Shown one piece after another: positions 42,697 to 50,331 of a stretch of DNA of 64,000 nt. A program made the translations under genes and the position numbers. The DNA lies in contig CANMIX010000009.1 of the NCBI GenBank assembly GCA_947497985.1, forward strand, positions 62,001 to 126,000. The letters run 5' to 3'. The notes below the pieces were generated by a model that saw only the letters and a program-made list of their open reading frames with translations, had not been told where the DNA came from and ran no database searches. The stretch's first letter is position 1; each line of letters starts with the position of its first letter. The stretch comes from an uncultured Paracoccaceae bacterium (GTDB lineage Bacteria > Pseudomonadota > Alphaproteobacteria > Rhodobacterales > Rhodobacteraceae).

Positions 42697-43658
42697 CCCT
42701 GAAATCCCTGTTCACAAGCGTCGCCTTGATCCCGCTTGCCACTTTTTCCCAGGCAGCAGAAGTCTGGGTGACCAACGAAAAAGACGACACCATCTCGGTG
42801 ATCGACATCGACACGCTGGAAGTCACGCGCACCATTGAGACGGGCGAACGGCCGCGCGGCATCACCTTTTCCAAGGATTACAGCCGGGTCTATATCTGCG
42901 CCTCCGACAGTGACACGGTTCAGGTGATGGACCCCGAGACCGGTAAGGTCCTGTATGATCTTCCCTCTGGCGAAGACCCGGAACAATTCGTCCTGCACCC
43001 TGATGATCGTCACCTGTACATCGCCAATGAGGACGACGCGATCACCACCGTGGTGGACACCCAAACCCGCACCGTTGTGGCCCAGATCGACGTAGGGATT
43101 GAGCCCGAAGGCATGGCCGTATCCCCTGATGGAAAAATTGCCATCACCACATCCGAGACCACCAATATGGCCCATTGGATCGACACCGAGACCCAAGAGC
43201 TGTTTGCCAACACTCTGGTGGACAGCCGACCCCGCCATGCGGAATTCACCGCCCAAGGCGGCGAGCTGTGGGTCAGTGCCGAGATTGGTGGCACAGTGTC
43301 GATCTTTGATGTCGCCAGCCAAACCGAAAAAGGCAAAATCCGCTTTGATGTCAAAGGCGTCCACCCTGACCGTGTTCAACCCGTGGGGTTTGAGTTCACC
43401 GAAGATGAGAAAACCGCCTTTGTCGCGCTGGGACCGTCCAACCACGTGGCTGTGGTAAATGCCAAAACCTATGAAGTTGAGGACTACATCCTTGTGGGGC
43501 GTCGTGTCTGGCACATGGCGTTCTCTCCCGACAAATCCCAACTGTTCACGACCAATGGTGTGTCAGGCGACGTGACCGTGATCGACGTGGCCAAACGTGA
43601 CCCCATCAAAACCATCAAAGTCGGCCGCTTCCCCTGGGGTGCCGCCGTCCGACCCTAA
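42693..43658 (+). CDS. YVTN beta-propeller protein of PQQ-dependent catabolism
   Basis: A 321-residue periplasmic seven-bladed propeller with repeats of the form Val-Thr-Asn-Glu-Lys-Asp-Asp-Thr-Ile-Ser-Val-Ile-Asp, Ala-Ser-Asp-Ser-Asp-Thr-Val-Gln-Val-Met-Asp and Thr-Asn-Gly-Val-Ser-Gly-Asp-Val-Thr-Val-Ile-Asp. This is the PQQ-dependent catabolism-associated beta-propeller family (TIGR03866-type). A signal peptide covers about residues 1-22. Its role in alcohol oxidation is not established; it may bind PQQ or assist the ABC system encoded around it. Confidence 0.85.
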   Translation: MTLKSLFTSVALIPLATFSQAAEVWVTNEKDDTISVIDIDTLEVTRTIETGERPRGITFSKDYSRVYICASDSDTVQVMDPETGKVLYDLPSGEDPEQFVLHPDDRHLYIANEDDAITTVVDTQTRTVVAQIDVGIEPEGMAVSPDGKIAITTSETTNMAHWIDTETQELFANTLVDSRPRHAEFTAQGGELWVSAEIGGTVSIFDVASQTEKGKIRFDVKGVHPDRVQPVGFEFTEDEKTAFVALGPSNHVAVVNAKTYEVEDYILVGRRVWHMAFSPDKSQLFTTNGVSGDVTVIDVAKRDPIKTIKVGRFPWGAAVRP

Positions 43659-43680
43659 GACAAATTCTGAGGAAGCTCTG

Positions 43681-44133
43681 ATGAAACACACACTGCTATT
43701 GGCCGCCGCAACCTGCATTGCCCTGACCGGAACCCATGTATGGGCAGACGACGACGATGACGGCGGCTTTGGCCTTGCTGGTCTGCTGTCGGCCAAGAAC
43801 AAAGAAGACCTGCCCCCCATCACTTTGTCAGCGGGTATGCCCCTGTCCGATGCCCCGTGGGAGCTGCAGTCCGGCACCTATTACGAGTTTGAAATCCAAG
43901 GCGACGGCAGCCAGGAATTGGCCCTGATCGGTCCCGAATTCTTCCGCGCTATCTGGGTTGATGAAATCGTTGTCGAAGGCCTGGAAATCCGCCCGCTGGG
44001 GCTGGACAGCGTTGAATTTGATGAGGCCGGCGAAATGGAAATCGGTTTTGTGGCCATCAAACCCGGGCGCTATTACCTAAAAGTCCCCGGCAGCACAGGT
44101 GAGACCCAGCGGCTGGAGATTAACATCAAGTGA
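43681..44133 (+). CDS. Conserved periplasmic protein of the PQQ locus, unknown function
   Basis: A 150-residue exported protein. A 22-residue signal peptide is followed by an Asp-rich stretch of five aspartates, then a compact beta-rich domain with Glu-Phe-Phe-Arg-Ala-Ile-Trp and a C-terminal Pro-Gly-Arg-Tyr-Tyr-Leu-Lys-Val-Pro strand that recalls cupredoxin-like folds. I see no full copper-binding set. The start ATG follows GAGGAAG. It lies between the propeller and ABC ATPase genes and overlaps the latter by 4 bp, so it belongs to the same operon. The Asp cluster could bind Ca2+ or lanthanides, which is speculation. Confidence 0.7.
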   Translation: MKHTLLLAAATCIALTGTHVWADDDDDGGFGLAGLLSAKNKEDLPPITLSAGMPLSDAPWELQSGTYYEFEIQGDGSQELALIGPEFFRAIWVDEIVVEGLEIRPLGLDSVEFDEAGEMEIGFVAIKPGRYYLKVPGSTGETQRLEINIK

Positions 44134-44849
44134 GCGGTCTGTGCATCAACAGTCTGACCTATGCCTTTGGGGCAAAAACCGCCCTGTCAGATGTGTCTTT
44201 CTCTGTTGAAGAGGGCCGTTTCTGCGCACTTCTGGGGCCAAATGGCGCGGGTAAATCCACGCTTTTTGCTCTGTTGACCCGCCTTTTTACCACGCGCCAG
44301 GGACAGATCATGGTGGCCGGTGCCGATCTGAGCCGCAGCCCTCGGGCTGCCCTCGCGCAGATCGGCGTGGTCTTCCAACAGACCACGTTGGATTTGGACC
44401 TGACGGTTGAGCGCAACCTGCGCTATTTTGCGGCGCTGCATGGTCTGTCTGGGCGCGCCGCAGACGCATGTATCACTGCCGCGCTGGAACGGCTTGATAT
44501 GGTGGAACGCCGCCACGAACGCGCCCGCGATTTGAACGGTGGTCACCGGCGTCGGGCCGAAATTGCGCGCAGCCTGCTGCATGATCCTGCCGTCTTGTTG
44601 CTGGACGAACCTACGGTCGGCCTGGATGCGGCCAGCCGCCGCGCGATCACCGATTATGTGCACGCCCTGTCGCAGGACGCAGGTAAAACGGTGTTGTGGG
44701 CGACCCACCTGACAGACGAAGTGCAAGACGGCGATCAATTGGTCCTGCTGCACCACGGTCAAATCCTTGCCAATGGAAACTGCGCCCAATTGCGCGCAGA
44801 CCAAGCCCTGGCGGATTACTTCCTGCTGCAAACCGGAGCCACCGCATGA
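44130..44849 (+). CDS. ABC transporter ATP-binding protein (PQQ/ped type)
   Basis: A 239-residue ABC ATPase of the PQQ-associated family (TIGR03864-type). Walker A is Gly-Pro-Asn-Gly-Ala-Gly-Lys-Ser-Thr near residue 38 and Walker B is Val-Leu-Leu-Leu-Asp-Glu-Pro-Thr. The signature reads Leu-Asn-Gly-Gly-His instead of Leu-Ser-Gly-Gly-Gln, a variation found in this group. The start is a GTG overlapping the previous stop. It pairs with the ABC-2 permease directly downstream. Confidence 0.9.
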   Translation: MSGLCINSLTYAFGAKTALSDVSFSVEEGRFCALLGPNGAGKSTLFALLTRLFTTRQGQIMVAGADLSRSPRAALAQIGVVFQQTTLDLDLTVERNLRYFAALHGLSGRAADACITAALERLDMVERRHERARDLNGGHRRRAEIARSLLHDPAVLLLDEPTVGLDAASRRAITDYVHALSQDAGKTVLWATHLTDEVQDGDQLVLLHHGQILANGNCAQLRADQALADYFLLQTGATA

Positions 44850-45637
44850 GGCCCGCGCTGATCGCCTTACAGGCCATCGTCCTGCGTGAGGCATTGCGGT
44901 TTGTACGCCAACGCAGTCGGTTTATCGCAGCGCTTGTGCGCCCGCTTGTCTGGTTGGTGGTCTTTGCCGCAGGGTTTCGCGCAGCACTTGGCTTGTCGAT
45001 CACCCCGCCCTACCAGACCTACATCACCTACGAGATCTATATCGTGCCAGGGCTGTGTGGGATGATTATCCTATTCAACAGCATGCAAAGCGCCTTGTCC
45101 TTGGTCTATGATCGCGAGATGGGGTCGATGCGCCTGTTGTTGACCAGCCCGCTGCCACGTTGGTGGCTGCTGATGTGCCGCCTCATCGCCGCAACCGTCA
45201 TGTCCATTGTGCAAGTCTACGCCTTTCTCGCCATCGCGGCGTTGTATGGCATTCGCCTGCCGTGGGAGGGGTATATTCTCGCTCTCCCGGCCCTCATTAT
45301 TGCTGGTCTCACGCTTGGGGCGCTTGGTCTTGCGTTGTCATCCCTTATCCATCAGCTGGAAAATTTTGCGGGCGTGATGAACTTTGTCATCTTCCCGATG
45401 TTCTTCCTGTCCTCCGCGCTCTATCCGCTTTGGAAGATGGCCGAGAGTTCGGAAACCCTGCACGATATCTGCGCCGTCAATCCCTTCACCCATACGGTCG
45501 AGTTGATCCGCTTTGCCCTTTATGGGGAATTCAACGTCGGCGCATTGGGCTGGACTGCACTGGCCGGAGTGATTTTTCTGGCGCTCGCGCTATGGGGATA
45601 CGACCCAGCACATGGTCTGACCCGCCGCAAAGGTTGA
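44846..45637 (+). CDS. ABC-2 type permease (PedC-like)
   Basis: A 263-residue membrane protein with about six helices and the ABC-2 layout (Trp-Leu-Val-Val-Phe-Ala near the start; Pro-Phe-Thr-His-Thr-Val-Glu-Leu-Ile-Arg near the end). It corresponds to the permease of the ped-type transporter in alcohol and phenylethanol oxidation loci. The ATG overlaps the ATPase stop (ATGA). The cargo is unknown; export of a toxic aldehyde or alcohol has been suggested for such systems. Confidence 0.85.
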   Translation: MRPALIALQAIVLREALRFVRQRSRFIAALVRPLVWLVVFAAGFRAALGLSITPPYQTYITYEIYIVPGLCGMIILFNSMQSALSLVYDREMGSMRLLLTSPLPRWWLLMCRLIAATVMSIVQVYAFLAIAALYGIRLPWEGYILALPALIIAGLTLGALGLALSSLIHQLENFAGVMNFVIFPMFFLSSALYPLWKMAESSETLHDICAVNPFTHTVELIRFALYGEFNVGALGWTALAGVIFLALALWGYDPAHGLTRRKG

Positions 45638-45719
45638 AACCCGCCGATTTTTGCGACCAAAGTCGCGATGACCAATGCCCCGACAGCTTCTAGTCTGTTG
45701 CCAGATCAGGAGGTCACCG

Positions 45720-46268
45720 ATGCGATATCTGACACTTTGTCTGGCCTTGGGCTGCGCCCCCCAACTGGCGGCCAAGGACATAACCGTCACCGACGACCAC
45801 GGCACCTTGAATCCGCAAGACAGCGGTTTTGGCCGGGTGTTCAGCAATATCGAAAACGGCGTCACCGATATGACCACCTGCGCGACTGGATATTACATCA
45901 CCAAATCCGGTCAACATGAGCTGGCACGCGATCTGTTCAAAGCCTGTGCCGACGCCGGATACACCGGCGCGATGACCTGGATGAGCCAGTTGGACAACAA
46001 TGGATTGGGTGGAGATTACAACCCGGAGACCGCAGCCGACTGGGATCGCCGCGCAGCTGAGGCCGGAGATCCCGTGGGCAAGTTCAACTATGGCCTGGAT
46101 TTGATGCGCGGACATGGCGTTGCACAAGATCAGTTACAGGGACGTACGCTGGTCGATCAGGCCGCGCGCGACGGTCTCGAAATAGCGCGCCGATTGCAGG
46201 GCGCGGACTACGATCTGGACGAGGTCACACCAGACGCTGACAACTGGAAATACGGTCCACTGTTCTAG
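45720..46268 (+). CDS. Exported SEL1-like repeat protein
   Basis: A 182-residue protein with a signal peptide (about 1-19) and two or three SEL1/TPR-like helical repeats, recognised in Ala-Arg-Asp-Leu-Phe-Lys-Ala-Cys-Ala-Asp-Ala-Gly-Tyr and Arg-Arg-Ala-Ala-Glu-Ala-Gly-Asp-Pro-Val-Gly-Lys-Phe-Asn-Tyr-Gly. The start chosen directly precedes the signal peptide; the longer in-frame reading adds a non-hydrophobic extension. It lies 82 bp after the ABC-2 permease gene and is probably a scaffold or adaptor of the same locus. Confidence 0.75.
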   Translation: MRYLTLCLALGCAPQLAAKDITVTDDHGTLNPQDSGFGRVFSNIENGVTDMTTCATGYYITKSGQHELARDLFKACADAGYTGAMTWMSQLDNNGLGGDYNPETAADWDRRAAEAGDPVGKFNYGLDLMRGHGVAQDQLQGRTLVDQAARDGLEIARRLQGADYDLDEVTPDADNWKYGPLF

Positions 46269-46312
46269 GAACTTGCAAGAAGCCATCGTCAGGAAATCGC
46301 GTTTAAAACCTG

Positions 46313-46333
46313 TCCACCGCACCATGGTGGACG
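46313..46333 (+). terminator. Hairpin after the SEL1-like gene
   Basis: GTCCACC-GCACCAT-GGTGGAC is a perfect 7-bp stem, 44 bp after the stop codon, followed by GGGTCTTT. It separates the ABC operon from the dehydrogenase gene. Confidence 0.5.
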
Positions 46334-46401
46334 GGTCTTTGGCGCGCACAGGTCGACGCAACAAACCTTCATCAAATCAACCACTTGAACATGGATACAT
46401 A

Positions 46402-46412
46402 GTCGTACGACC
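46402..46412. promoter_or_regulatory. Palindrome GTCGTACGACC upstream of the PQQ dehydrogenase
   Basis: The 11-mer is identical to the core of the palindrome between pqqA and the NosR-like gene. It lies about 110 bp before the dehydrogenase start and is followed at once by a second palindrome, ATTGGCCAAT. A related half-site TACGACC lies about 70 bp before the response regulator gene (48352-48358). It is a plausible shared activator site. Confidence 0.5.
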
Positions 46413-46521
46413 ATTGGCCAATATCATACAGCGCCCTCTGATTTGATACTGTTCCCAGCTTGCAAACCCAGAATCGACGGGTCTGAAAGCTGCGGAGAGG
46501 AAAGATTAACGGGAGGACTCC

Positions 46522-48285
46522 ATGAACCGGTTCATAACAACGGTTGTCGCGGGCGCATTGGCAGCGGGCATGTCCCATGCAGCCGTCACCGAAGACGATC
46601 TGAAGAACGATCAAACCATCACCGACCAGATTGTGACCAACGGCATGGGGCGCCATCTGCAGCGCTACAGCCCGCTGGACATGCTGAACAAAGACAATGT
46701 GAAAAACCTGGTACCCGCCTGGGCGTTTTCGCTGGGCGGCGAAAAACAGCGCGGACAAGAAGCACAACCGTTGATTTACGACGGCATCATGTATGTCACC
46801 GGCTCTTACAGCCGGGTCTATGCCATTGATGTCAAAACAGGCCAAGAAATCTGGCAGTACGACGCACGTCTCCCCGAGGGCATCTTGCCTTGCTGTGACG
46901 TGATCAACCGCGGCGGCGCGATCTATGGGGACAAATTTTATTTTGGCACCCTGGACGCGCGTATCGTGGCTTTGGACCTTAAGACCGGCAAAGTCGAATG
47001 GCGCAAGAAGATCGCCGACTACAAAGCCGGCTATTCCTATACCGCAGCGCCGCTAATCGTGGATGGCAAGGTCATTGTCGGCAATTCCGGCGGCGAGTTT
47101 GGTATCGTTGGCATGGTCTACGCCTATGACGCCGAAAACGGTGATCTGGTCTGGACCCGTCCGATGATCGAAGGCCACATGGGCACGCTGAACGGCGAAC
47201 CTTCCACCATGACGGGTGAGCTGAACGCGACCTGGCCCGGTGATATGTGGAAAACCGGCGGCGGCGCGACCTGGCTTGGCGGATCCTATGACGCCGACAC
47301 CGACACGTTGATCTTTGGTGCAGGCAACCCGGCCCCTTGGAACAGCCACCTGCGCGGTGCAGGCACGCCGGTCGAAGGCAACAAAGGCGACAACCTTTAT
47401 GCGGCCAGCCGTGTCGGCATTGATCCTTCAAACGGTGAGATCAAGTGGCATTTCCAGACCACACCGCGTGAAGGCTGGGATTATGACGGTGTGAACGAAG
47501 TTGTTCCCTACACGGATGCCGAAGGCAACAAACGCTTTGCCACCGCAGACCGCAACGGGTTCTTCTATGTGCTGAACCGCGAAGATGGCGCCTTTGTCTC
47601 TGCGACCCCATTTGTGAAGGACATCAACTGGGCCGACGGCATTGATGAAAACGGCCGTCCGATCTTTAACGAAGGCAACCGTCCTGGCAATCCAGCCGCT
47701 GCTGCCGATGGTAAAAAAGGGGATGTGATCTTTGCTTCGCCTTCCTTCTTGGGTGGCAAGAACTGGATGCCGATGGCCTACAGCCAGAACACAGGCAACT
47801 TCTATGTGCCGTCCAACGAATGGGGCATGGACATCTGGAACGAGCCGATCACCTACAAGAAAGGCGCGGCCTACCTTGGTGCAGGCTTCACGATCAAGCC
47901 CAACTATGAGGACCATATTGGCAGCCTCAAAGCGATTGACCCAACCACCGGTGAGATCAAGTGGGAGTTCAAAAATGACGCCCCCCTCTGGGGTGGTGTG
48001 ATGACCACAGCTGGTGGTCTGGTCTTTACCGGCACGCCTGAAGGCAAGTTTATCGCATTTGACGATGAGACCGGCGAAGAGCTTTGGTCCTTCCAGACGG
48101 GCTCTGGCATCGTTGGTCAACCGGTCACATGGGAACAGGACGGCGAACAGTTTGTCTCAATCCTCTCAGGTTGGGGCGGCGCTGTTCCTCTGTGGGGTGG
48201 CGAGGTCGCCAAAAAGGTCAACTACCTGAACCAGGGTGGCATGGTTTGGACATTCAAACTGCCCAAACAGCTGGCCTCTAACTAA
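46522..48285 (+). CDS. PQQ-dependent alcohol dehydrogenase, lanthanide type (PedH/ExaF-like)
   Basis: A 587-residue exported quinoprotein with an eight-bladed propeller. Residues 1-20 are a signal peptide. The vicinal disulfide Cys124-Cys125 (Leu-Pro-Cys-Cys-Asp), the metal ligands Glu192 and Asn269, and the catalytic Asp320 are all present. Asp320 is followed by Tyr321 and Asp322 in Trp-Asp-Tyr-Asp-Gly-Val-Asn. The Asp at +2 is the extra ligand that distinguishes lanthanide-dependent enzymes (XoxF, ExaF, PedH) from calcium enzymes (Ala in MxaF). The overall sequence is closer to ethanol-type than to classic XoxF5 methanol enzymes. It oxidises alcohols in the periplasm and passes electrons to the nearby cytochrome c550. 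Confidence 0.92.
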   Translation: MNRFITTVVAGALAAGMSHAAVTEDDLKNDQTITDQIVTNGMGRHLQRYSPLDMLNKDNVKNLVPAWAFSLGGEKQRGQEAQPLIYDGIMYVTGSYSRVYAIDVKTGQEIWQYDARLPEGILPCCDVINRGGAIYGDKFYFGTLDARIVALDLKTGKVEWRKKIADYKAGYSYTAAPLIVDGKVIVGNSGGEFGIVGMVYAYDAENGDLVWTRPMIEGHMGTLNGEPSTMTGELNATWPGDMWKTGGGATWLGGSYDADTDTLIFGAGNPAPWNSHLRGAGTPVEGNKGDNLYAASRVGIDPSNGEIKWHFQTTPREGWDYDGVNEVVPYTDAEGNKRFATADRNGFFYVLNREDGAFVSATPFVKDINWADGIDENGRPIFNEGNRPGNPAAAADGKKGDVIFASPSFLGGKNWMPMAYSQNTGNFYVPSNEWGMDIWNEPITYKKGAAYLGAGFTIKPNYEDHIGSLKAIDPTTGEIKWEFKNDAPLWGGVMTTAGGLVFTGTPEGKFIAFDDETGEELWSFQTGSGIVGQPVTWEQDGEQFVSILSGWGGAVPLWGGEVAKKVNYLNQGGMVWTFKLPKQLASN

Positions 48286-48311
48286 GCCTTTTGTCACCGC
48301 TACACACACAG

Positions 48312-48340
48312 CTGCGCTCCCGCATAGGGGGCGCAGTTTC
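48312..48340 (+). terminator. Terminator after the PQQ dehydrogenase
   Basis: The hairpin CTGCGCTCC...GGGGGCGCAG, with a short loop and a short TTTC tail, starts 26 bp after the stop codon. It closes the dehydrogenase as a monocistronic unit ahead of the regulatory genes. Confidence 0.65.
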
Positions 48341-48428
48341 CATTGATGCTATACGACCTTTCTCCTAATGGGCTTGCTTTCAAGGGTTTGCTACCATCAG
48401 ATAAGCCACACAGAGATAGAGAGATTGG

Positions 48429-49115
48429 ATGACTGACCTAGCCGAGCGACAGCCCCAAGTGTTCAAGACAGCGTTGATAGTGGATGATCATCCCCTGTTC
48501 TGCGACGCGCTGTCGATGACCCTGCAGGCGTCAATCGGCATAGCCACAATCGAAACCGCACCGGATCTGAACACCGCCATGGCCAAGATCAAGGCCGAAG
48601 GCGCGCCCGATGTGGTGGTTCTGGATCTGAACCTGCCTGACGTAAACGGGCTCGAAGGGGTGATTTCCCTGCGCAATATGGTCAAAGTGCCGATCGTGGT
48701 GGTGTCATCCATGGCCGACAACCGGGTGATCAGCTCGGTCATTCACGCGGGCGCTTCGGGGTTTGTGCCCAAACACAGCCAGCGCACCGTGTTTCAGGAT
48801 GCGTTTGAAACGCTTGAAGCTGGAAAACGGTTTGTGCCGCCGGGCTATATGTTGCTGGACAAAGACAGCGAAGCGGCCACCAATGATGCGGTGTCCCGAC
48901 TGACATCGCTGACCAATCAGCAGGCGCGTATTCTACGGCTGATCTGCGAGGGCAAACTGAACAAGCAGATCGCCTATGACCTGTCGATTGCGGAAACCAC
49001 GGTCAAAGCGCATGTCACGGCGATTATGCGGAAATTAGGCGTGCAAAGCCGCACGCAAGCGGTTCTGATCGCCAAAGAAGCCAGTTTCGGCAGCGTCTTG
49101 CAAGATCGCGCCTGA
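48429..49115 (+). CDS. LuxR-family response regulator (ErbR/AgmR/PedR-like)
   Basis: A 228-residue two-component regulator. The receiver domain (about residues 14-130) has the acidic Val-Asp-Asp-His pocket and phospho-acceptor Asp66 in Val-Leu-Asp-Leu-Asn-Leu-Pro-Asp. The LuxR/NarL helix-turn-helix follows, with Leu-Thr-Asn-Gln-Gln-Ala-Arg-Ile-Leu-Arg and Ala-Glu-Thr-Thr-Val-Lys-Ala-His. Regulators of this type activate PQQ alcohol dehydrogenase genes in pseudomonads. It probably binds the GTCGTACGACC sites here and is phosphorylated by the downstream hybrid kinase; both points are inference. Confidence 0.88.
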   Translation: MTDLAERQPQVFKTALIVDDHPLFCDALSMTLQASIGIATIETAPDLNTAMAKIKAEGAPDVVVLDLNLPDVNGLEGVISLRNMVKVPIVVVSSMADNRVISSVIHAGASGFVPKHSQRTVFQDAFETLEAGKRFVPPGYMLLDKDSEAATNDAVSRLTSLTNQQARILRLICEGKLNKQIAYDLSIAETTVKAHVTAIMRKLGVQSRTQAVLIAKEASFGSVLQDRA

Positions 49116-49158
49116 ACCGCGTAAACTGTGCCGACATAATTCGGGGGGAGGAGACCGA

Positions 49159-50328
49159 ATGCGTCAGACGCTTAGGGAGGATCCAGAGGCACATGCTTCT
49201 GGAAAAATAGTGCGTTCTGCTTTTGCCAATGCCCGTGATCCAGATGCAGTTGAACAGCTGGCGCATAAGCTTGGACCGAATGATCTGGAAATTGTCATTT
49301 TGTTCGTGTCACCGGACGCAGATGTGGCCCGTATCACCGCACAAGCCGCGCGTTTCTTTCGCCCGGCCCCTTATGTTGGTTGCACCACCGCTGGTGAGCT
49401 TGCAAGCGACGGCTATACCGAAGGCGAAATTGTCGCCATTGGCCTGCCCCGCCAACACTTCTGTTCGCGAGTTCTGCCCATCGACGATCTGGAAAACTAC
49501 ACCAGCCAGTCGCTTATCGACCAGCTAGTACGCAACCGACATGAGATGGCGCAGGAAACACCCGACTGGGAGCATGAATTCAACTTTTTAATGATCGACG
49601 GCCTGTCGACCAAAGAAGACAAGCTCACCAGCGATCTGGCCCCCGGTCTGGGCCCCGTGCCGCTGTTTGGTGGCTCATCCGGGGATGGGGCAAACTTCAA
49701 ACGTACCTTTGTGATCAACAACGGCATTGCCCGCACCAACGCCGCCGTGCTGGTGCAGATCCGTACCCGCTGCCCAGTGCGGATGATCAACACGGACCAT
49801 CTGATGCCATCAACCGAGCGTATGGTGGTCACCGGTGCGGACCCCGACAAACGCATCGTGACCGAAATCAACGCCGAACCTGCCGCCCGTGAATACGCGC
49901 GCCTTCTGGGTAAGGATCCCGAAAACCTGACCACGTTCACCTTTGCTGCCCACCCGGTGGTCGTACGCGTGGGGGGCACTCACCATGTCCGCTCCATCCA
50001 ACGCATGTGCAAAAACGGTGATCTGGTGTTCTATTCGGCCATCGACGAAGGGGTTGTTCTGACCCTTGCGGATCCCACAGACATGGTGGACCATCTGGAG
50101 CGTGAAATGGCCGATCTATGTACGGACGCGGAACCAGAAATCGTGCTGGCCTGTGATTGTGTCCTGCGGCGTCAGGAAGCCATGGAAAAACAGACCACCC
50201 GCGCCCTGTCCCGTATCCTGACCAAACATCGCGTGGTGGGGTTTTCCACCTATGGCGAGCAAGTGAATTCCATGCACGTCAACCAAACCATGACCGGTGT
50301 CGCCATCTACCCACCCCCGTCGGAGTAA
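49159..50328 (+). CDS. FIST-domain sensor protein (NosP-like)
   Basis: A 389-residue protein with N-terminal FIST and C-terminal FIST_C domains. Visible segments include Tyr-Val-Gly-Cys-Thr-Thr-Ala-Gly-Glu, Phe-Gly-Gly-Ser-Ser-Gly-Asp-Gly and the C-terminal Val-Gly-Phe-Ser-Thr-Tyr-Gly-Glu-Gln-Val. In Pseudomonas aeruginosa the equivalent protein NosP binds haem, senses nitric oxide and controls the adjacent hybrid kinase NahK. The same gene order here (sensor, then kinase 3 bp downstream) supports a partner role. Haem binding is not provable from sequence. Confidence 0.85.
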   Translation: MRQTLREDPEAHASGKIVRSAFANARDPDAVEQLAHKLGPNDLEIVILFVSPDADVARITAQAARFFRPAPYVGCTTAGELASDGYTEGEIVAIGLPRQHFCSRVLPIDDLENYTSQSLIDQLVRNRHEMAQETPDWEHEFNFLMIDGLSTKEDKLTSDLAPGLGPVPLFGGSSGDGANFKRTFVINNGIARTNAAVLVQIRTRCPVRMINTDHLMPSTERMVVTGADPDKRIVTEINAEPAAREYARLLGKDPENLTTFTFAAHPVVVRVGGTHHVRSIQRMCKNGDLVFYSAIDEGVVLTLADPTDMVDHLEREMADLCTDAEPEIVLACDCVLRRQEAMEKQTTRALSRILTKHRVVGFSTYGEQVNSMHVNQTMTGVAIYPPPSE

Positions 50329-50331
50329 CAC

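Noticed and set aside
42402-43541. Minus-strand open frame of 379 codons
   Set aside because: It is the antisense shadow of the beta-propeller gene, whose repeats explain its regular composition.
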